DNA of 64,000 nt. It comes from Helicobacter pylori. Lineage in GTDB: Bacteria; Campylobacterota; Campylobacteria; Campylobacterales; Helicobacteraceae. Positions 44,882 to 53,486 of this stretch are shown piece after piece. The number at the start of each line of letters is the position of its first letter. Position 1 is the stretch's first letter. The notes under the pieces were generated by a model. The model saw only the letters and a list, made by a program, of their open reading frames with translations. It was not told where the DNA came from and made no database searches. Both the position numbers and the translations under genes were made by a program. The stretch covers positions 930,001-994,000 of the forward strand of contig NZ_CP051534.1 of assembly GCF_016748675.1 (NCBI RefSeq). Direction: 5' to 3'.

Positions 44882-45484
44882 ATGGTTATCAGGCGATTGT
44901 ATAAATTTTGCGCTAGCCATGTGGTGCGCAATTGCTCTTCTTTAAAATGCGCTCAAAATATCCATGGGCATAATTATGAAGTGGAAGTTTTTATTGAAAC
45001 CAACCGTTTAGATAGCGCGAACATGGCGTTAGATTTTGGGTTGATGCAACAAGAGATGCAAACCTTTATAGACTCCTTTGATCATGCCCATCATTTTTGG
45101 GATAAAGAAAGCGATGAGTTTCAGCGTTTTATAGAAAATCATTGCGTTCGTTACGTGAAATGCTCGTTTAATTTGAGTGCGGAGAGTTACGCCCTCATGT
45201 TTTTATACTACCTTTCAAGGATTTTACAAAAAAGCGTTTTTTCTAATGATGAAGGGGAGTTAAAAATCTCTAGCGTGCGCGTGCATGAGACTAAAAACGG
45301 CTACGCTGAAAGCTTTTTAAACGATTTAGAAAACCCTCATTTTAAATCTTTAGTGCATCCAAATTGCGTCTCTTTTTCGCAAGGCATTCAAAGTTTGTGG
45401 CATGATAAGGACTTTTTCCATAAAATCATTAGCGATGAAAAACAATGCTTTTTCCACGCTAAGCCCTTACACCAGATCCCATGA
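44882..45484 (+). CDS. queD: QueD, 6-carboxy-5,6,7,8-tetrahydropterin synthase
   Basis: A 200-residue member of the PTPS/QueD family. FCASHVVRN (about residues 8-16) and HGHNYEVEV (about 28-36) supply three zinc histidines. NCSSLKCAQNI (about 16-26) holds the catalytic Cys, and the conserved acidic segment is DSANMALDFGLMQQEM. VHETKNGYAES (about 137-147) carries the C-terminal Glu motif. It turns dihydroneopterin triphosphate into the precursor of 7-carboxy-7-deazaguanine. It follows the lipoprotein by one base and overlaps queE by four. Confidence 0.92.
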   Translation: MVIRRLYKFCASHVVRNCSSLKCAQNIHGHNYEVEVFIETNRLDSANMALDFGLMQQEMQTFIDSFDHAHHFWDKESDEFQRFIENHCVRYVKCSFNLSAESYALMFLYYLSRILQKSVFSNDEGELKISSVRVHETKNGYAESFLNDLENPHFKSLVHPNCVSFSQGIQSLWHDKDFFHKIISDEKQCFFHAKPLHQIP

Positions 45485-46236
45485 AACTCCCGGTCGTTGA
45501 GAGTTTTTTTTCCTTACAGGGTGAAGGAAAAAGGATAGGCAAGCCCAGTCTTTTTTTACGCTTAGGGGGGTGTAACCTTTCATGCAAGGGCTTTAATTGT
45601 AAAACCTTATTGAATGATGAAATCCTAACAGGTTGCGATAGTTTGTATGCGGTGCATCCTAAATTCAAAGAAACTTGGGATTATTACAATGAGCCTGAAT
45701 CTTTGATTGAACGATTAGTTAATTTAGCCCCTAATTATAAACATTTTGATTTCATTCTTACAGGCGGGGAGCCAAGCTTGTATTTCAATAACCCTATTTT
45801 AATCAGCGTTTTAGAGCATTTTTATCGCCAAAAAATCCCTTTATGTGTAGAGAGCAATGGTTCTATTTTTTTTGAATTTAGCCCTATTTTAAAAGAATTG
45901 CATTTCACTCTAAGCGTCAAACTCTCTTTTTCTTTGGAGGAAGAAAGCAAGCGGATCAATCTCAAAGCCTTACAAAATATCTTAAATAACGCTAAAAGCG
46001 CGCATTTTAAATTTGTATTGGAGAGTCAAAACGCCGCTCAATCTATTATAGAAATTCAAAGCCTTTTGAAACAACTCTCCTTAAAAAATAATGAAATCTT
46101 TTTAATGCCCTTAGGCACAAATAACAACGAGCTAGATAAAAATCTAAAAACCCTAGCCCCCCTAGCCATAAAGCATGGTTTCAGGCTGAGCGATAGGCTT
46201 CATATCCGCTTGTGGGATAATCAAAAAGGGTTTTAA
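45481..46236 (+). CDS. queE: QueE, 7-carboxy-7-deazaguanine synthase (radical SAM)
   Basis: A 251-residue QueE-like radical SAM enzyme. KLPVVESFFSLQGEGKRIGKPSLFLRLGGCNLSC is the usual start (QGEG, then the cluster region). The cluster cysteines are in CNLSCKGFNC, spaced C-x3-C-x4-C instead of the common C-x3-C-x2-C. FDFILTGGEPSLYFNN (about residues 84-99) is the SAM-binding GGEP motif. It would make the 7-deazaguanine ring for queuosine in step with QueD. Overlap with queD by ATGA shows a common transcript. Only the unusual cysteine spacing is odd (see findings). Confidence 0.88.
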   Translation: MKLPVVESFFSLQGEGKRIGKPSLFLRLGGCNLSCKGFNCKTLLNDEILTGCDSLYAVHPKFKETWDYYNEPESLIERLVNLAPNYKHFDFILTGGEPSLYFNNPILISVLEHFYRQKIPLCVESNGSIFFEFSPILKELHFTLSVKLSFSLEEESKRINLKALQNILNNAKSAHFKFVLESQNAAQSIIEIQSLLKQLSLKNNEIFLMPLGTNNNELDKNLKTLAPLAIKHGFRLSDRLHIRLWDNQKGF

Positions 46237-46246
46237 AAAGTTAATC

Positions 46247-46732
46247 ATGACCATCAAAGTTTTTTCGCCCAAATACCCCACTGAATTAGAAGAATTTTAT
46301 GCCAAGCGCATCGCTGACAACCCTTTAGGGTTTATCCAACGCTTGGATCTTTTGCCCAGTATTAGCGGGTTCGTTCAAAAACTGCGCGAGCATGGCGGGG
46401 AATTTTTTGAAATGAGAGAGAATAAAAAGCTCATTGGGATTTGTGGGCTTAATCATATCAATCAAACAGAAGCCGAGCTGTGTAAATTCCATATAAATAC
46501 CGCTTATCAATCCCAAGGGTTGGGCCAAAAACTCTATGAGAGCGTGGAGAAATACGCTTTCATTAAAGGCTATACTAAAATCTCTTTGCATGTGAGCAAG
46601 AGTCAAATCAAGGCATGCAACCTCTATCAAAAGCTGGGTTTTGTGCGTATCAAAGAAGAGGATTGCGTGGTGGAGTTGGGCGAAGAGACTTTGATTTTCC
46701 CCACTCTTTTTATGGAAAAGATTCTGTCTTGA
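46247..46732 (+). CDS. GNAT-family N-acetyltransferase
   Basis: A 161-residue GNAT protein. The acetyl-CoA loop is INTAYQSQGLGQKLYESVEKYAF (about residues 82-104, the Q/RxxGxG/A motif), and the C-terminal motif KACNLYQKLGFVRIKEED is typical. The substrate is unknown. It is the last gene of the folE-to-here run, 10 bases past queE, with AATCATG start context. The 224-base gap to the Hom gene follows. Confidence 0.9.
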   Translation: MTIKVFSPKYPTELEEFYAKRIADNPLGFIQRLDLLPSISGFVQKLREHGGEFFEMRENKKLIGICGLNHINQTEAELCKFHINTAYQSQGLGQKLYESVEKYAFIKGYTKISLHVSKSQIKACNLYQKLGFVRIKEEDCVVELGEETLIFPTLFMEKILS

Positions 46733-46920
46733 TTGGTGCATCCATTTGACACACGCCCAAGCGACATTCAAACTATCAAACTTTCATTAACACAGCCTAA
46801 TTAATGTTAAATAAACCCTAAAACAAACGCTTGTTGTTAAAACTTTGTTTCAATATGAAATACTAGTTTCTTGTAAAAACTTTAAATTGTGAAAAACAAA
46901 CAAACAATCCCCTTAAATTG

Positions 46921-46926
46921 TATAAT
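46921..46926 (+). promoter_or_regulatory. -10 box of the Hom-family gene
   Basis: TATAAT (46921-46926) follows AAATTG, and the ATG at 46957 is 30 bases downstream. AAAAAGAGATAACC is the ribosome-binding region. No distinct -35 is seen. Confidence 0.55.
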
Positions 46927-46956
46927 AAAGGTGCTATAAACTAAAAAGAGATAACC

Positions 46957-48930
46957 ATGAAAAAACTATTCATCCCACTTTTATTATTCAGCGCTTTAGA
47001 AGCGAATGAGAAAAATGGCTTTTTCATAGAAGCCGGGTTTGAAACCGGGCTATTAGAAGGCGCACAAACGCAAGAAAAAAGACACACCACCACAAAAAAC
47101 ACTTACGCGACTTACAATTATTTACCCACAGACACGATTTTAAAAAGAGCGGCTAGTTTATTCACCAATGCCGAAGCGATTTCAAAATTAAAATTCTCAT
47201 CTTTATCCCCTGTTAGAGTGTTGTATATGTATAATGGTCAATTAACTATAGAAAACTTCTTGCCCTATAATCTAAGCAATGTGAAGCTTAGCTTTACAGA
47301 CGCTCAAGGCAATGTGATCGATTTGGGCGTGATAGAGACCATCCCCAAACACTCTAAGATTGTTTTACCTGGGGAGGCATTTGATAGTCTAAAAATTGAC
47401 CCCTATACTTTATTTCTTCCAAAATTTGAAGCCACTAGCACTTCTGTTTCTGACGCTAACACGCAAAGGGTGTTTGAAACGCTCAATAAGATTAAGACAA
47501 ATCTTATAATGAAATATAGTAATAAAAATCCAAGCAATTTCAACACTTGTCCTTACAGTAATAATGGTAATACCAAAAATGATTGTTGGCAAAATTTCAC
47601 CCCGCAAACCGCAGAAGAATTCACTAATTTGATGTTGAACATGATCGCTGTATTAGACTCCCAATCTTGGGGCGATGCGATCTTAAACGCTCCTTTTGAG
47701 TTCACTAACAGCCCAACAGATTGCGATAGTGATCCTTCAAAATGCGTAAATCCTGGAGTAAATGGGCGTGTTGATACTAAAGTTGATCAACAATATATAC
47801 TCAACAAACAAGGTATTATTAATAATTTTAGAAAAAAAATAGAAATTGATGCGGTTGTTTTAAAAAATTCAGGGGTTGTAGGGTTAGCCAATGGATATGG
47901 TAACGATGGTGAATATGGCACATTAGGAGTAGAAGCCTATGCCTTAGAACCCCAAAAACTCTTTGGTAATGACCTTAAGACTATCAATTTGGCTGATTTA
48001 AGAACCATCTTGCATGAATTCAGCCACACTAAGGGCTATGGGCATAATGGGAATATGACCTATCAAAGAGTGCCAACCGGTCAAAATGAAAATGGCAAGC
48101 CAAAAGACTCTGATGGCCTCCCTTATAATGTGTGTTCGCTTTATGGGGGTTCTAATCAGCCCGCTTTCCCTAGCAACTACCCTAATTCCATTTATCACAA
48201 TTGCGCGGATGTCCCAGCTGGCTTTTTAGGGGTAACAGCAGCGGTTTGGCAGCAGCTTATTAATCAAAACGCTTTACCGATCAACTACGCTAACTTGGGG
48301 AGTCAAACAAACTACAATCTAAACGCTAGTTTGAACACGCAAGATTTGGCCAATTCCATGCTTGGCACCATTCAAAAAACCTTTGTCACTTCTAGCGTTA
48401 CCAACCACTATTCTTCAAGCGCTTCACAGAGTTTTAGAAGCCCTATTTTAGGGGTTAACGCTAAGATAGGCTATCAAAATTACTTTAATGATTTCATAGG
48501 GTTGGCTTATTATGGCATCATCAAATACAACTATTCTAAAGCCCTTAATCAAAAATTCCAGCAATTGAGCTATGGTGGGGGGATAGATTTGTTGTTGGAT
48601 TTCATCACCACTTACTCCAATAAAAATAGCCCTACAAGCGTTCAAACGAGAAAGAATTTTTCTTCATCTTTTGGTATCTTTGGGGGGTTAAGGGGCTTGT
48701 ATAACAGCTATTATGTGCTCAATAAAGTCAAAGGGAGCGGCAATTTAGATGTGGCTACTGGATTGAATTACCGCTATAAGCATTCTAAATATTCTGTAGG
48801 GATTAGCGTTCCTTTGATCCAAAGAAAAGCTAGCGTCGTTTCTAATGGTGGCGATTACACCAACTCTTTTGTTTTCAATGAAGGGGCTAGCCATTTTAAG
48901 GTGTTTTTTAATTACGGGTGGGTGTTTTAG
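46957..48930 (+). CDS. homB: Hom-family outer-membrane protein (homA/homB type, locus B)
   Basis: A 657-residue protein of the small Hom family. Signal peptide KKLFIPLLLFSALEA, mature NEKNGFFIEAGFETGLLEG. The C-terminal barrel (about residues 500-657) has FRSPILGVNAKIGYQNYF to FKVFFNYGWVF with terminal Phe. It lies between the GNAT gene and proP, where strain J99 has homB (jhp0870) and 26695 has none. homA and homB differ mainly in a middle segment, so I cannot say which this is; the symbol is provisional. Residues 353-363 spell HEFSHTKGYGH, a perfect HExxHxxGxxH (see findings). Cys pairs at about 198/210 and 257/265 suggest loops. Confidence 0.85.
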   Translation: MKKLFIPLLLFSALEANEKNGFFIEAGFETGLLEGAQTQEKRHTTTKNTYATYNYLPTDTILKRAASLFTNAEAISKLKFSSLSPVRVLYMYNGQLTIENFLPYNLSNVKLSFTDAQGNVIDLGVIETIPKHSKIVLPGEAFDSLKIDPYTLFLPKFEATSTSVSDANTQRVFETLNKIKTNLIMKYSNKNPSNFNTCPYSNNGNTKNDCWQNFTPQTAEEFTNLMLNMIAVLDSQSWGDAILNAPFEFTNSPTDCDSDPSKCVNPGVNGRVDTKVDQQYILNKQGIINNFRKKIEIDAVVLKNSGVVGLANGYGNDGEYGTLGVEAYALEPQKLFGNDLKTINLADLRTILHEFSHTKGYGHNGNMTYQRVPTGQNENGKPKDSDGLPYNVCSLYGGSNQPAFPSNYPNSIYHNCADVPAGFLGVTAAVWQQLINQNALPINYANLGSQTNYNLNASLNTQDLANSMLGTIQKTFVTSSVTNHYSSSASQSFRSPILGVNAKIGYQNYFNDFIGLAYYGIIKYNYSKALNQKFQQLSYGGGIDLLLDFITTYSNKNSPTSVQTRKNFSSSFGIFGGLRGLYNSYYVLNKVKGSGNLDVATGLNYRYKHSKYSVGISVPLIQRKASVVSNGGDYTNSFVFNEGASHFKVFFNYGWVF

Positions 48931-48985
48931 GGTGAGAAAATATTAGAGGGCTTGATTTTAATCAAGCGATAATCTCATTGTAATG

Positions 48986-49053
48986 TGCGGAGTTAGGGGG
49001 TTTTAATGAGGTTGCAGAGAGGAATTATACCCCCACCCCCTTAAGAGTTTTAC
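48986..49053 (+). repeat. Dispersed G-run/C-run intergenic repeat, partial copy 3
   Basis: GCGGAGTTAGGGGG, TTGCAGAGAGGAATTAT, ACCCCCACCCCCTTAAGAG and TTTTAC are recognisable parts of the element at 6853-6954, with the middle shortened. It is directly downstream of the Hom gene, like copy 2 downstream of alpB. Confidence 0.55.
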
Positions 49054-49191
49054 AACAAAATGAAATCTAAAACAACAAGTTCAAAAATCTTTGCAAAAAT
49101 CTTTGAATGTTAAGAATCTCATCACCACCAAAAATCCACCAACGCCAAGCGTTAAACCCTTACAACAAATAGTGCTAAAACACCCCATTAA

Positions 49192-49375
49192 GACTTAGAT
49201 AATCACACTTCCTTTAATTTTTTAGCTTCTTCCCTTGTTTCACGAAATTCCTCTATATTTTCTCATTCTAATTTTAGGTTCAATATAGTTTCTTTTTTTA
49301 AACATGGTCTGATGAAAATCGGCTCAATCTTGGTGGAATGATTCAAAGGTTTGTGCATCCTTCATGCTGTGGGCG
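49192..49375 (-). pseudogene. Decayed copy of the DUF262/HNH gene
   Basis: 49192-49300 closely follows 51000-51112 (the 3' end of the intact DUF262 gene), including CACGAAATTC and the stop context, and 49330-49375 follows 51466-51511 (GATTCAAAGGTTTG, GCATC, TTTCATGCT). The middle is missing and small gaps break all frames. It is a remnant in the same orientation as the intact gene, on the other side of proP. The final bases overlap the proP 3' end. Confidence 0.8.
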
Positions 49376-50741
49376 ACACTTCGGTATCACTGGATTTGCG
49401 GTAAATTGGTGCCATTAAAAGCGATGTAATAAAGGCAATTAAAGAAACTATGAGGATATAAAAGCTTAAACCATAACTTTGCAAACTTTCAGGTGCTGCT
49501 ATGGCTTTTGCATTCAACCAGCTTGAAAGTTGAGGGGTAAAGCCAGCGGTTATAGCATAGGCTATGTTATAAGCAAAGGAAATCCCGCTAAAACGGATTT
49601 TGGCGCTAAACACATCGCTCATAAAAATGGGGCAAAAATTCATAATGCCCGCGCAAAAGCAAGCTAAAAAGTATAAAACTATGGTATTGACTAAACTTGG
49701 CGCGTTAGAATAAAATTCCTTAAAGAATAAAAAGCCAAAAAAGGCAAAGGCCGCGCTAAAAGCCATACAAACTTTGTGCGGTTTGATTTTATCGGCCAAA
49801 AACCCGGTGAAAATAATGGAACTTACAATACCAACAAGCCCTAAAATTTGAAAATAGGTTTTTTCAAACGGAGTGAAATGAAAATTGGGATGCGTAAGAG
49901 TAAAATTCGGGACAAAAAGGATAAAAATCAAAATACAAGCGGTTAAAACCCAAGTGATAAGCATGGAGATTGATATACCAAAGAGAGAGTTTTTAAACAC
50001 CTCTTTAAGCGGGAATTTGACTAAGGCATCGTCTTGCTTCATTTGCTGAAAAACAGGAGTTTCTTCTAAAAAGCGTCTCAAATAGACAGAAACGATACCA
50101 AAAATCCCTCCAAGCCCAAAAGCAACCCGCCAAGCCCAATCTTCAACAACAGGCTTGTCAAAAACCATGTAAATCCCTATATAAACCAAACTCCCAAGCA
50201 AAATCCCAGAAACTACAGAAGCGGTTAAAAAACCAATATAAGTGTTTTTTTGGCCTTGCGGGGCATGTTCATGGACAAAAACCCAAGCGCCAGGCAATTC
50301 ACCACCCACAGCGACGCCTTGACAAATCCTAACAAACACCAAAAAAACAGGAGCTATGTAACCAAGATAATGAGCGTTTTTTAGGCTAAGTCCCATGCTA
50401 TCAACGCCAAAACTCACCAAATGATCAAAAGTTGGCATCAAAGCGAGCGCAAAGGTTGGGATCACCATCAATAAAATAGAGAGCATGAACATGTTTTTAC
50501 GACCGAATTTATCCCCAAAGTGGGCCATCACTATGCCGCCAAGCGGGCGCGCTAGATAACCTGCAGCAAAGATACCATAAGTGTTGATTTCAGACCAAAT
50601 AGGGCTGAGCGTGTTCGGGAAAAAGTGTTTGGCAATGATACTCGTAAAAAATACAAAGATGATAAAATCGTAAAATTCTAAAGTCCCCCCAAGCGAAGAT
50701 AACCCCAAGGTTCTTACCTCTTTTTTGCCTAAATGTTTTAT
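49362..50741 (-). CDS. proP: ProP-like MFS proline/betaine (or dicarboxylate) transporter
   Basis: A 448- to 459-residue MFS transporter with about 12 helices. The metabolite:H+ symporter signature is seen in GYLARPLGGIVMAHFGDKFGRKNMFMLSILLM (about residues 50-81) and RICQGVAVGGELPGAWVFVHEHAPQGQ. The usual species N-terminus IKHLGKKEVRTLGLSSLGGTLEFYDF is present, but its start codon is not ATG: the codon at 50739-50741 is ATA, behind AGGATAATCA. The first conventional start is TTG at 50708 with GAGG upstream. Its last residues (SPTA) are in DNA shared with the DUF262 remnant. Substrate is inferred from the family name. Confidence 0.85.
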   Translation of the reverse strand: MKHLGKKEVRTLGLSSLGGTLEFYDFIIFVFFTSIIAKHFFPNTLSPIWSEINTYGIFAAGYLARPLGGIVMAHFGDKFGRKNMFMLSILLMVIPTFALALMPTFDHLVSFGVDSMGLSLKNAHYLGYIAPVFLVFVRICQGVAVGGELPGAWVFVHEHAPQGQKNTYIGFLTASVVSGILLGSLVYIGIYMVFDKPVVEDWAWRVAFGLGGIFGIVSVYLRRFLEETPVFQQMKQDDALVKFPLKEVFKNSLFGISISMLITWVLTACILIFILFVPNFTLTHPNFHFTPFEKTYFQILGLVGIVSSIIFTGFLADKIKPHKVCMAFSAAFAFFGFLFFKEFYSNAPSLVNTIVLYFLACFCAGIMNFCPIFMSDVFSAKIRFSGISFAYNIAYAITAGFTPQLSSWLNAKAIAAPESLQSYGLSFYILIVSLIAFITSLLMAPIYRKSSDTEVSPTA

Positions 50742-51002
50742 TGATTATCCTTTCACTAAGGCTATCGCCCTTTTAATTTTTCATTTTGAAACTAAGATTG
50801 ATAAGATTGATTTTATATAACTACCTCACACCTTAAGAGCATCTTTTAGACAACAAGCATTAAATGAAATTTATTATCGTTCAAAAAGTGAATCATCTTA
50901 TCTTTTTTATTATTAAGCATCACTTAAAAGAGTTTAAATTTTGTTTTACCCGTTTTGTCAAAACGATTTACCCGATTATATCAGTCACGAAAACACTCCT
51001 AT

Positions 51003-52700
51003 TTAAGACTTAGGCAATAACACTTCTTTTAATGTTTTAATGATAGCTTCTTCTCTTTTTTCACGAAATTCTTTTATATTTTCCCATTCTAATTCTAGGG
51101 TAGGGTCAATATAATTTTTTCTTTTATACTCTTCTATGGCTTGCTGATTTTTATATTCTTCTTTGAGCCACACTTCAGGGTCTTTATCCTTTTTGGCACT
51201 ATTCTCTGCACCTTCTAAAAGCTGGAGGTTGAATAAATGATTCTCACACTCATAGAAATCTTTATCCAATTTTTTATTTTTTTTAAACTTGGACTTTGGA
51301 TAAATATGATCTATATGAAAAGTGGTGGTTTTGTAGTTCAGGTGTGGGTATAAGATTTGTAAAATGGGAAAGACTCGAGCATGGATACTAGAACACATCA
51401 TGTCTTCTATAGCATCGTTAGTGATTTTTAAAGGGCATGTTTGGTGTTTGGCTAAATTATGGTTGAATGATTCAAAGGTTTGCGCATCTTTCATGCTATT
51501 GGCTATGTTGTTTAATTTTGTATCCGTTGAAGGAGTAAAATAACTCGTGATTTGAGCGTTACGGACAAATTTTAGGGCTTGTTGTTCATCGTTTTTATCC
51601 ATTTTTGAATTTAAAAAATAAAAATAGGCTAAACTGGATAAAATATAAGCTGAACCCAAATAGCCCGCATAACCAAAATTTTTTAATAGTTCTGTAGCGT
51701 TATAAATGCTTTCTGTAATTTTTTCCCAATTGTCTTCAATCTCTTTGATATTTTTTTTATTAAAATTTTTTAATTCAAAAGTAGTGTCTTTACCAATGAG
51801 AAGCAAGCAGGTTTTTAGCACCTGGTCTTGCCCCACATTTGGAAAGCCTTTGTCTTTTAAAGCATCCACTAACTCATTCATTCTTTCTCTAATATCGCTT
51901 GAAAAGCTTGCTGTCAAAATAGACATCAATAAATCAGAATAGCTTAACTTGACCCCGCCGCTATTGACACGGATAAAGATATTTAAAACTTTATTAAGAT
52001 TTTTTTCTGTTTCTTCAAAATATGAAATGAGTTGTTTGTCGTGAAAAGCTTTGTTTAGTGTTTCTAGTAATGCTGACTCTTCACCATCTAATTCGTGTTC
52101 TCTCGCATAATTTATAACACTTTTCAATTCCAAAATATCCCCCACCTTAAACCAGAAATGTTTTTTATCGTTTTCAGGCTTTTTGGCATGAAATTCAAAT
52201 TCGTAATTGTCTTCTGGGCTGTCCATGTTTGGCTGGTGCTTCAAGTTCAAATACAAACGCTTCTCTTCATAAGAGTTAGGGTTGTCGATTTTAGCTCCCT
52301 TTTTCTTAAGCGTTCTAGTGCCTTTAAGCCCGATATAAAGCGAGGTTAAGCGTTGTTGGCCATCTAGGACGATATACAAATCATCACGTTTGATTTGTTC
52401 AATACGGATTTTTTCATTGTGAGGCTTTCGCTCATCGTAATTTGTAATGAATTGATAAAGTTGGAAATTGAGTTTATCGCTATCTTGTTCGTCGCTCTTG
52501 GCTATATCCTCTTTTTGTAATTTCCAAAATAAAAAAGAGCCAATAGGATAGCCCCTAAGAATGGAGTCAAAAAGTTGCTCTATCTTTTTTTCATCGGCTT
52601 TTTTGAGCCACACGTATTCACGCTGAACGTCAGGCAAAAAATAACGCCCATTCAATTCATCTACCACTTCTTTAATGGTCTTATCCAAAAACATACTCAT
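51003..52700 (-). CDS. DUF262 + HNH (GmrSD-like) putative DNA-targeting defence protein
   Basis: A 565-residue two-domain protein. The N-terminal DUF262 (ParB/sulfiredoxin-like) domain carries FLPDVQREYVW (residues 21-31) and IVLDGQQRLTSLYIGL (110-125), the DGQQR nucleotide-binding signature. The C-terminal DUF1524-type HNH nuclease has FHIDHIYPKSKF, then ECENHLFNLQLLEGAENSAKKDKDPEVW (about 440-500). This is the GmrSD/type IV restriction-like layout, which in characterised cases cleaves modified phage DNA with NTP use. All motifs are intact. AAGGAAATTCCC precedes its ATG. It lies alone between proP and the ABC transporter genes. I infer defence; it has not been tested here. Confidence 0.85.
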   Translation of the reverse strand: MSMFLDKTIKEVVDELNGRYFLPDVQREYVWLKKADEKKIEQLFDSILRGYPIGSFLFWKLQKEDIAKSDEQDSDKLNFQLYQFITNYDERKPHNEKIRIEQIKRDDLYIVLDGQQRLTSLYIGLKGTRTLKKKGAKIDNPNSYEEKRLYLNLKHQPNMDSPEDNYEFEFHAKKPENDKKHFWFKVGDILELKSVINYAREHELDGEESALLETLNKAFHDKQLISYFEETEKNLNKVLNIFIRVNSGGVKLSYSDLLMSILTASFSSDIRERMNELVDALKDKGFPNVGQDQVLKTCLLLIGKDTTFELKNFNKKNIKEIEDNWEKITESIYNATELLKNFGYAGYLGSAYILSSLAYFYFLNSKMDKNDEQQALKFVRNAQITSYFTPSTDTKLNNIANSMKDAQTFESFNHNLAKHQTCPLKITNDAIEDMMCSSIHARVFPILQILYPHLNYKTTTFHIDHIYPKSKFKKNKKLDKDFYECENHLFNLQLLEGAENSAKKDKDPEVWLKEEYKNQQAIEEYKRKNYIDPTLELEWENIKEFREKREEAIIKTLKEVLLPKS

Positions 52701-52763
52701 GGGAATTTCCTTATCTTGTATTATTTAGGCTGTATTATAATCAAATATTAGAATGAGCTAACT

Positions 52764-53486
52764 TTAATTTAAGATTTTTTCCATGCGCTTTTGGATCACT
52801 TCTAAAACCAAGCAAAAAAGCCAGTAAATCAAAGCGGCTTCCAAATAAATAGGCAAAAAGTCATAGCTGGCGTTCGCTTTTTGTTGCGCGATCCTAAAAA
52901 CCTCTGCGATAGTTACCACAGAAGCTAAAGAAGTTTCTTTAAAAAGGCTGATGAAGGTGTTACTCAGGCTTGGCGTGGCGACTTTGAGCGCTTGAAAAAA
53001 GATGACATGCCAAAAGGTTTGCAAGTAATTCAAACCCAAACTCAAGCTTGAATCCCATTGATCTTTAGGGACAGAAAGAAAGCTCGCCCTCAAAGTCTCT
53101 GAAGCGTATGCCCCCACATTAAAAGAAAACGCAATAATGCCTGCCGGGATTGGATCCATATAAACCCCAAGGGCGGGCAAACCATAAAACACCACCACGA
53201 TTTGGACCAATAAAGGCGTGCCTCTAATGAGTGACACATAAAAATTTACGCCCGCTAATAAAGCCTTATGCATGAAATATTTAGGGGGCACGATTTTAAT
53301 GAGAGCCACCACAATAGCAATCAATAAGCCCAAAATAAAGGAGATAACCGCTAAAGGCAAAGAAATAGAAAAAGCGGCTTTTAACATGGGGTAGAAAGCC
53401 TCTAACAATAATTCCAAACGCTCCTTGCTTAAATCTAAAGATTCAAAAAACAAAGACAGATTAGGGCTGGCTGACATCTTTTCCAA
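52764..53486 (-). CDS. yckJ: Amino-acid ABC transporter permease
   Basis: A 240-residue polar amino-acid permease of the HisM/YckJ class. Five or so membrane helices, with the region AYASETLRASFLSVPKDQWDSSLSLGLNYLQTFWHVIF (about residues 126-164) containing the EAA-type loop that contacts the ATPase. The N-terminal 26 residues overlap the preceding binding-protein gene. No ATPase gene is present in the neighbourhood, so the energising subunit must be encoded elsewhere. Substrate may be glutamine or cystine-like, from the family only. Confidence 0.9.
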   Translation of the reverse strand: MEKMSASPNLSLFFESLDLSKERLELLLEAFYPMLKAAFSISLPLAVISFILGLLIAIVVALIKIVPPKYFMHKALLAGVNFYVSLIRGTPLLVQIVVVFYGLPALGVYMDPIPAGIIAFSFNVGAYASETLRASFLSVPKDQWDSSLSLGLNYLQTFWHVIFFQALKVATPSLSNTFISLFKETSLASVVTIAEVFRIAQQKANASYDFLPIYLEAALIYWLFCLVLEVIQKRMEKILN

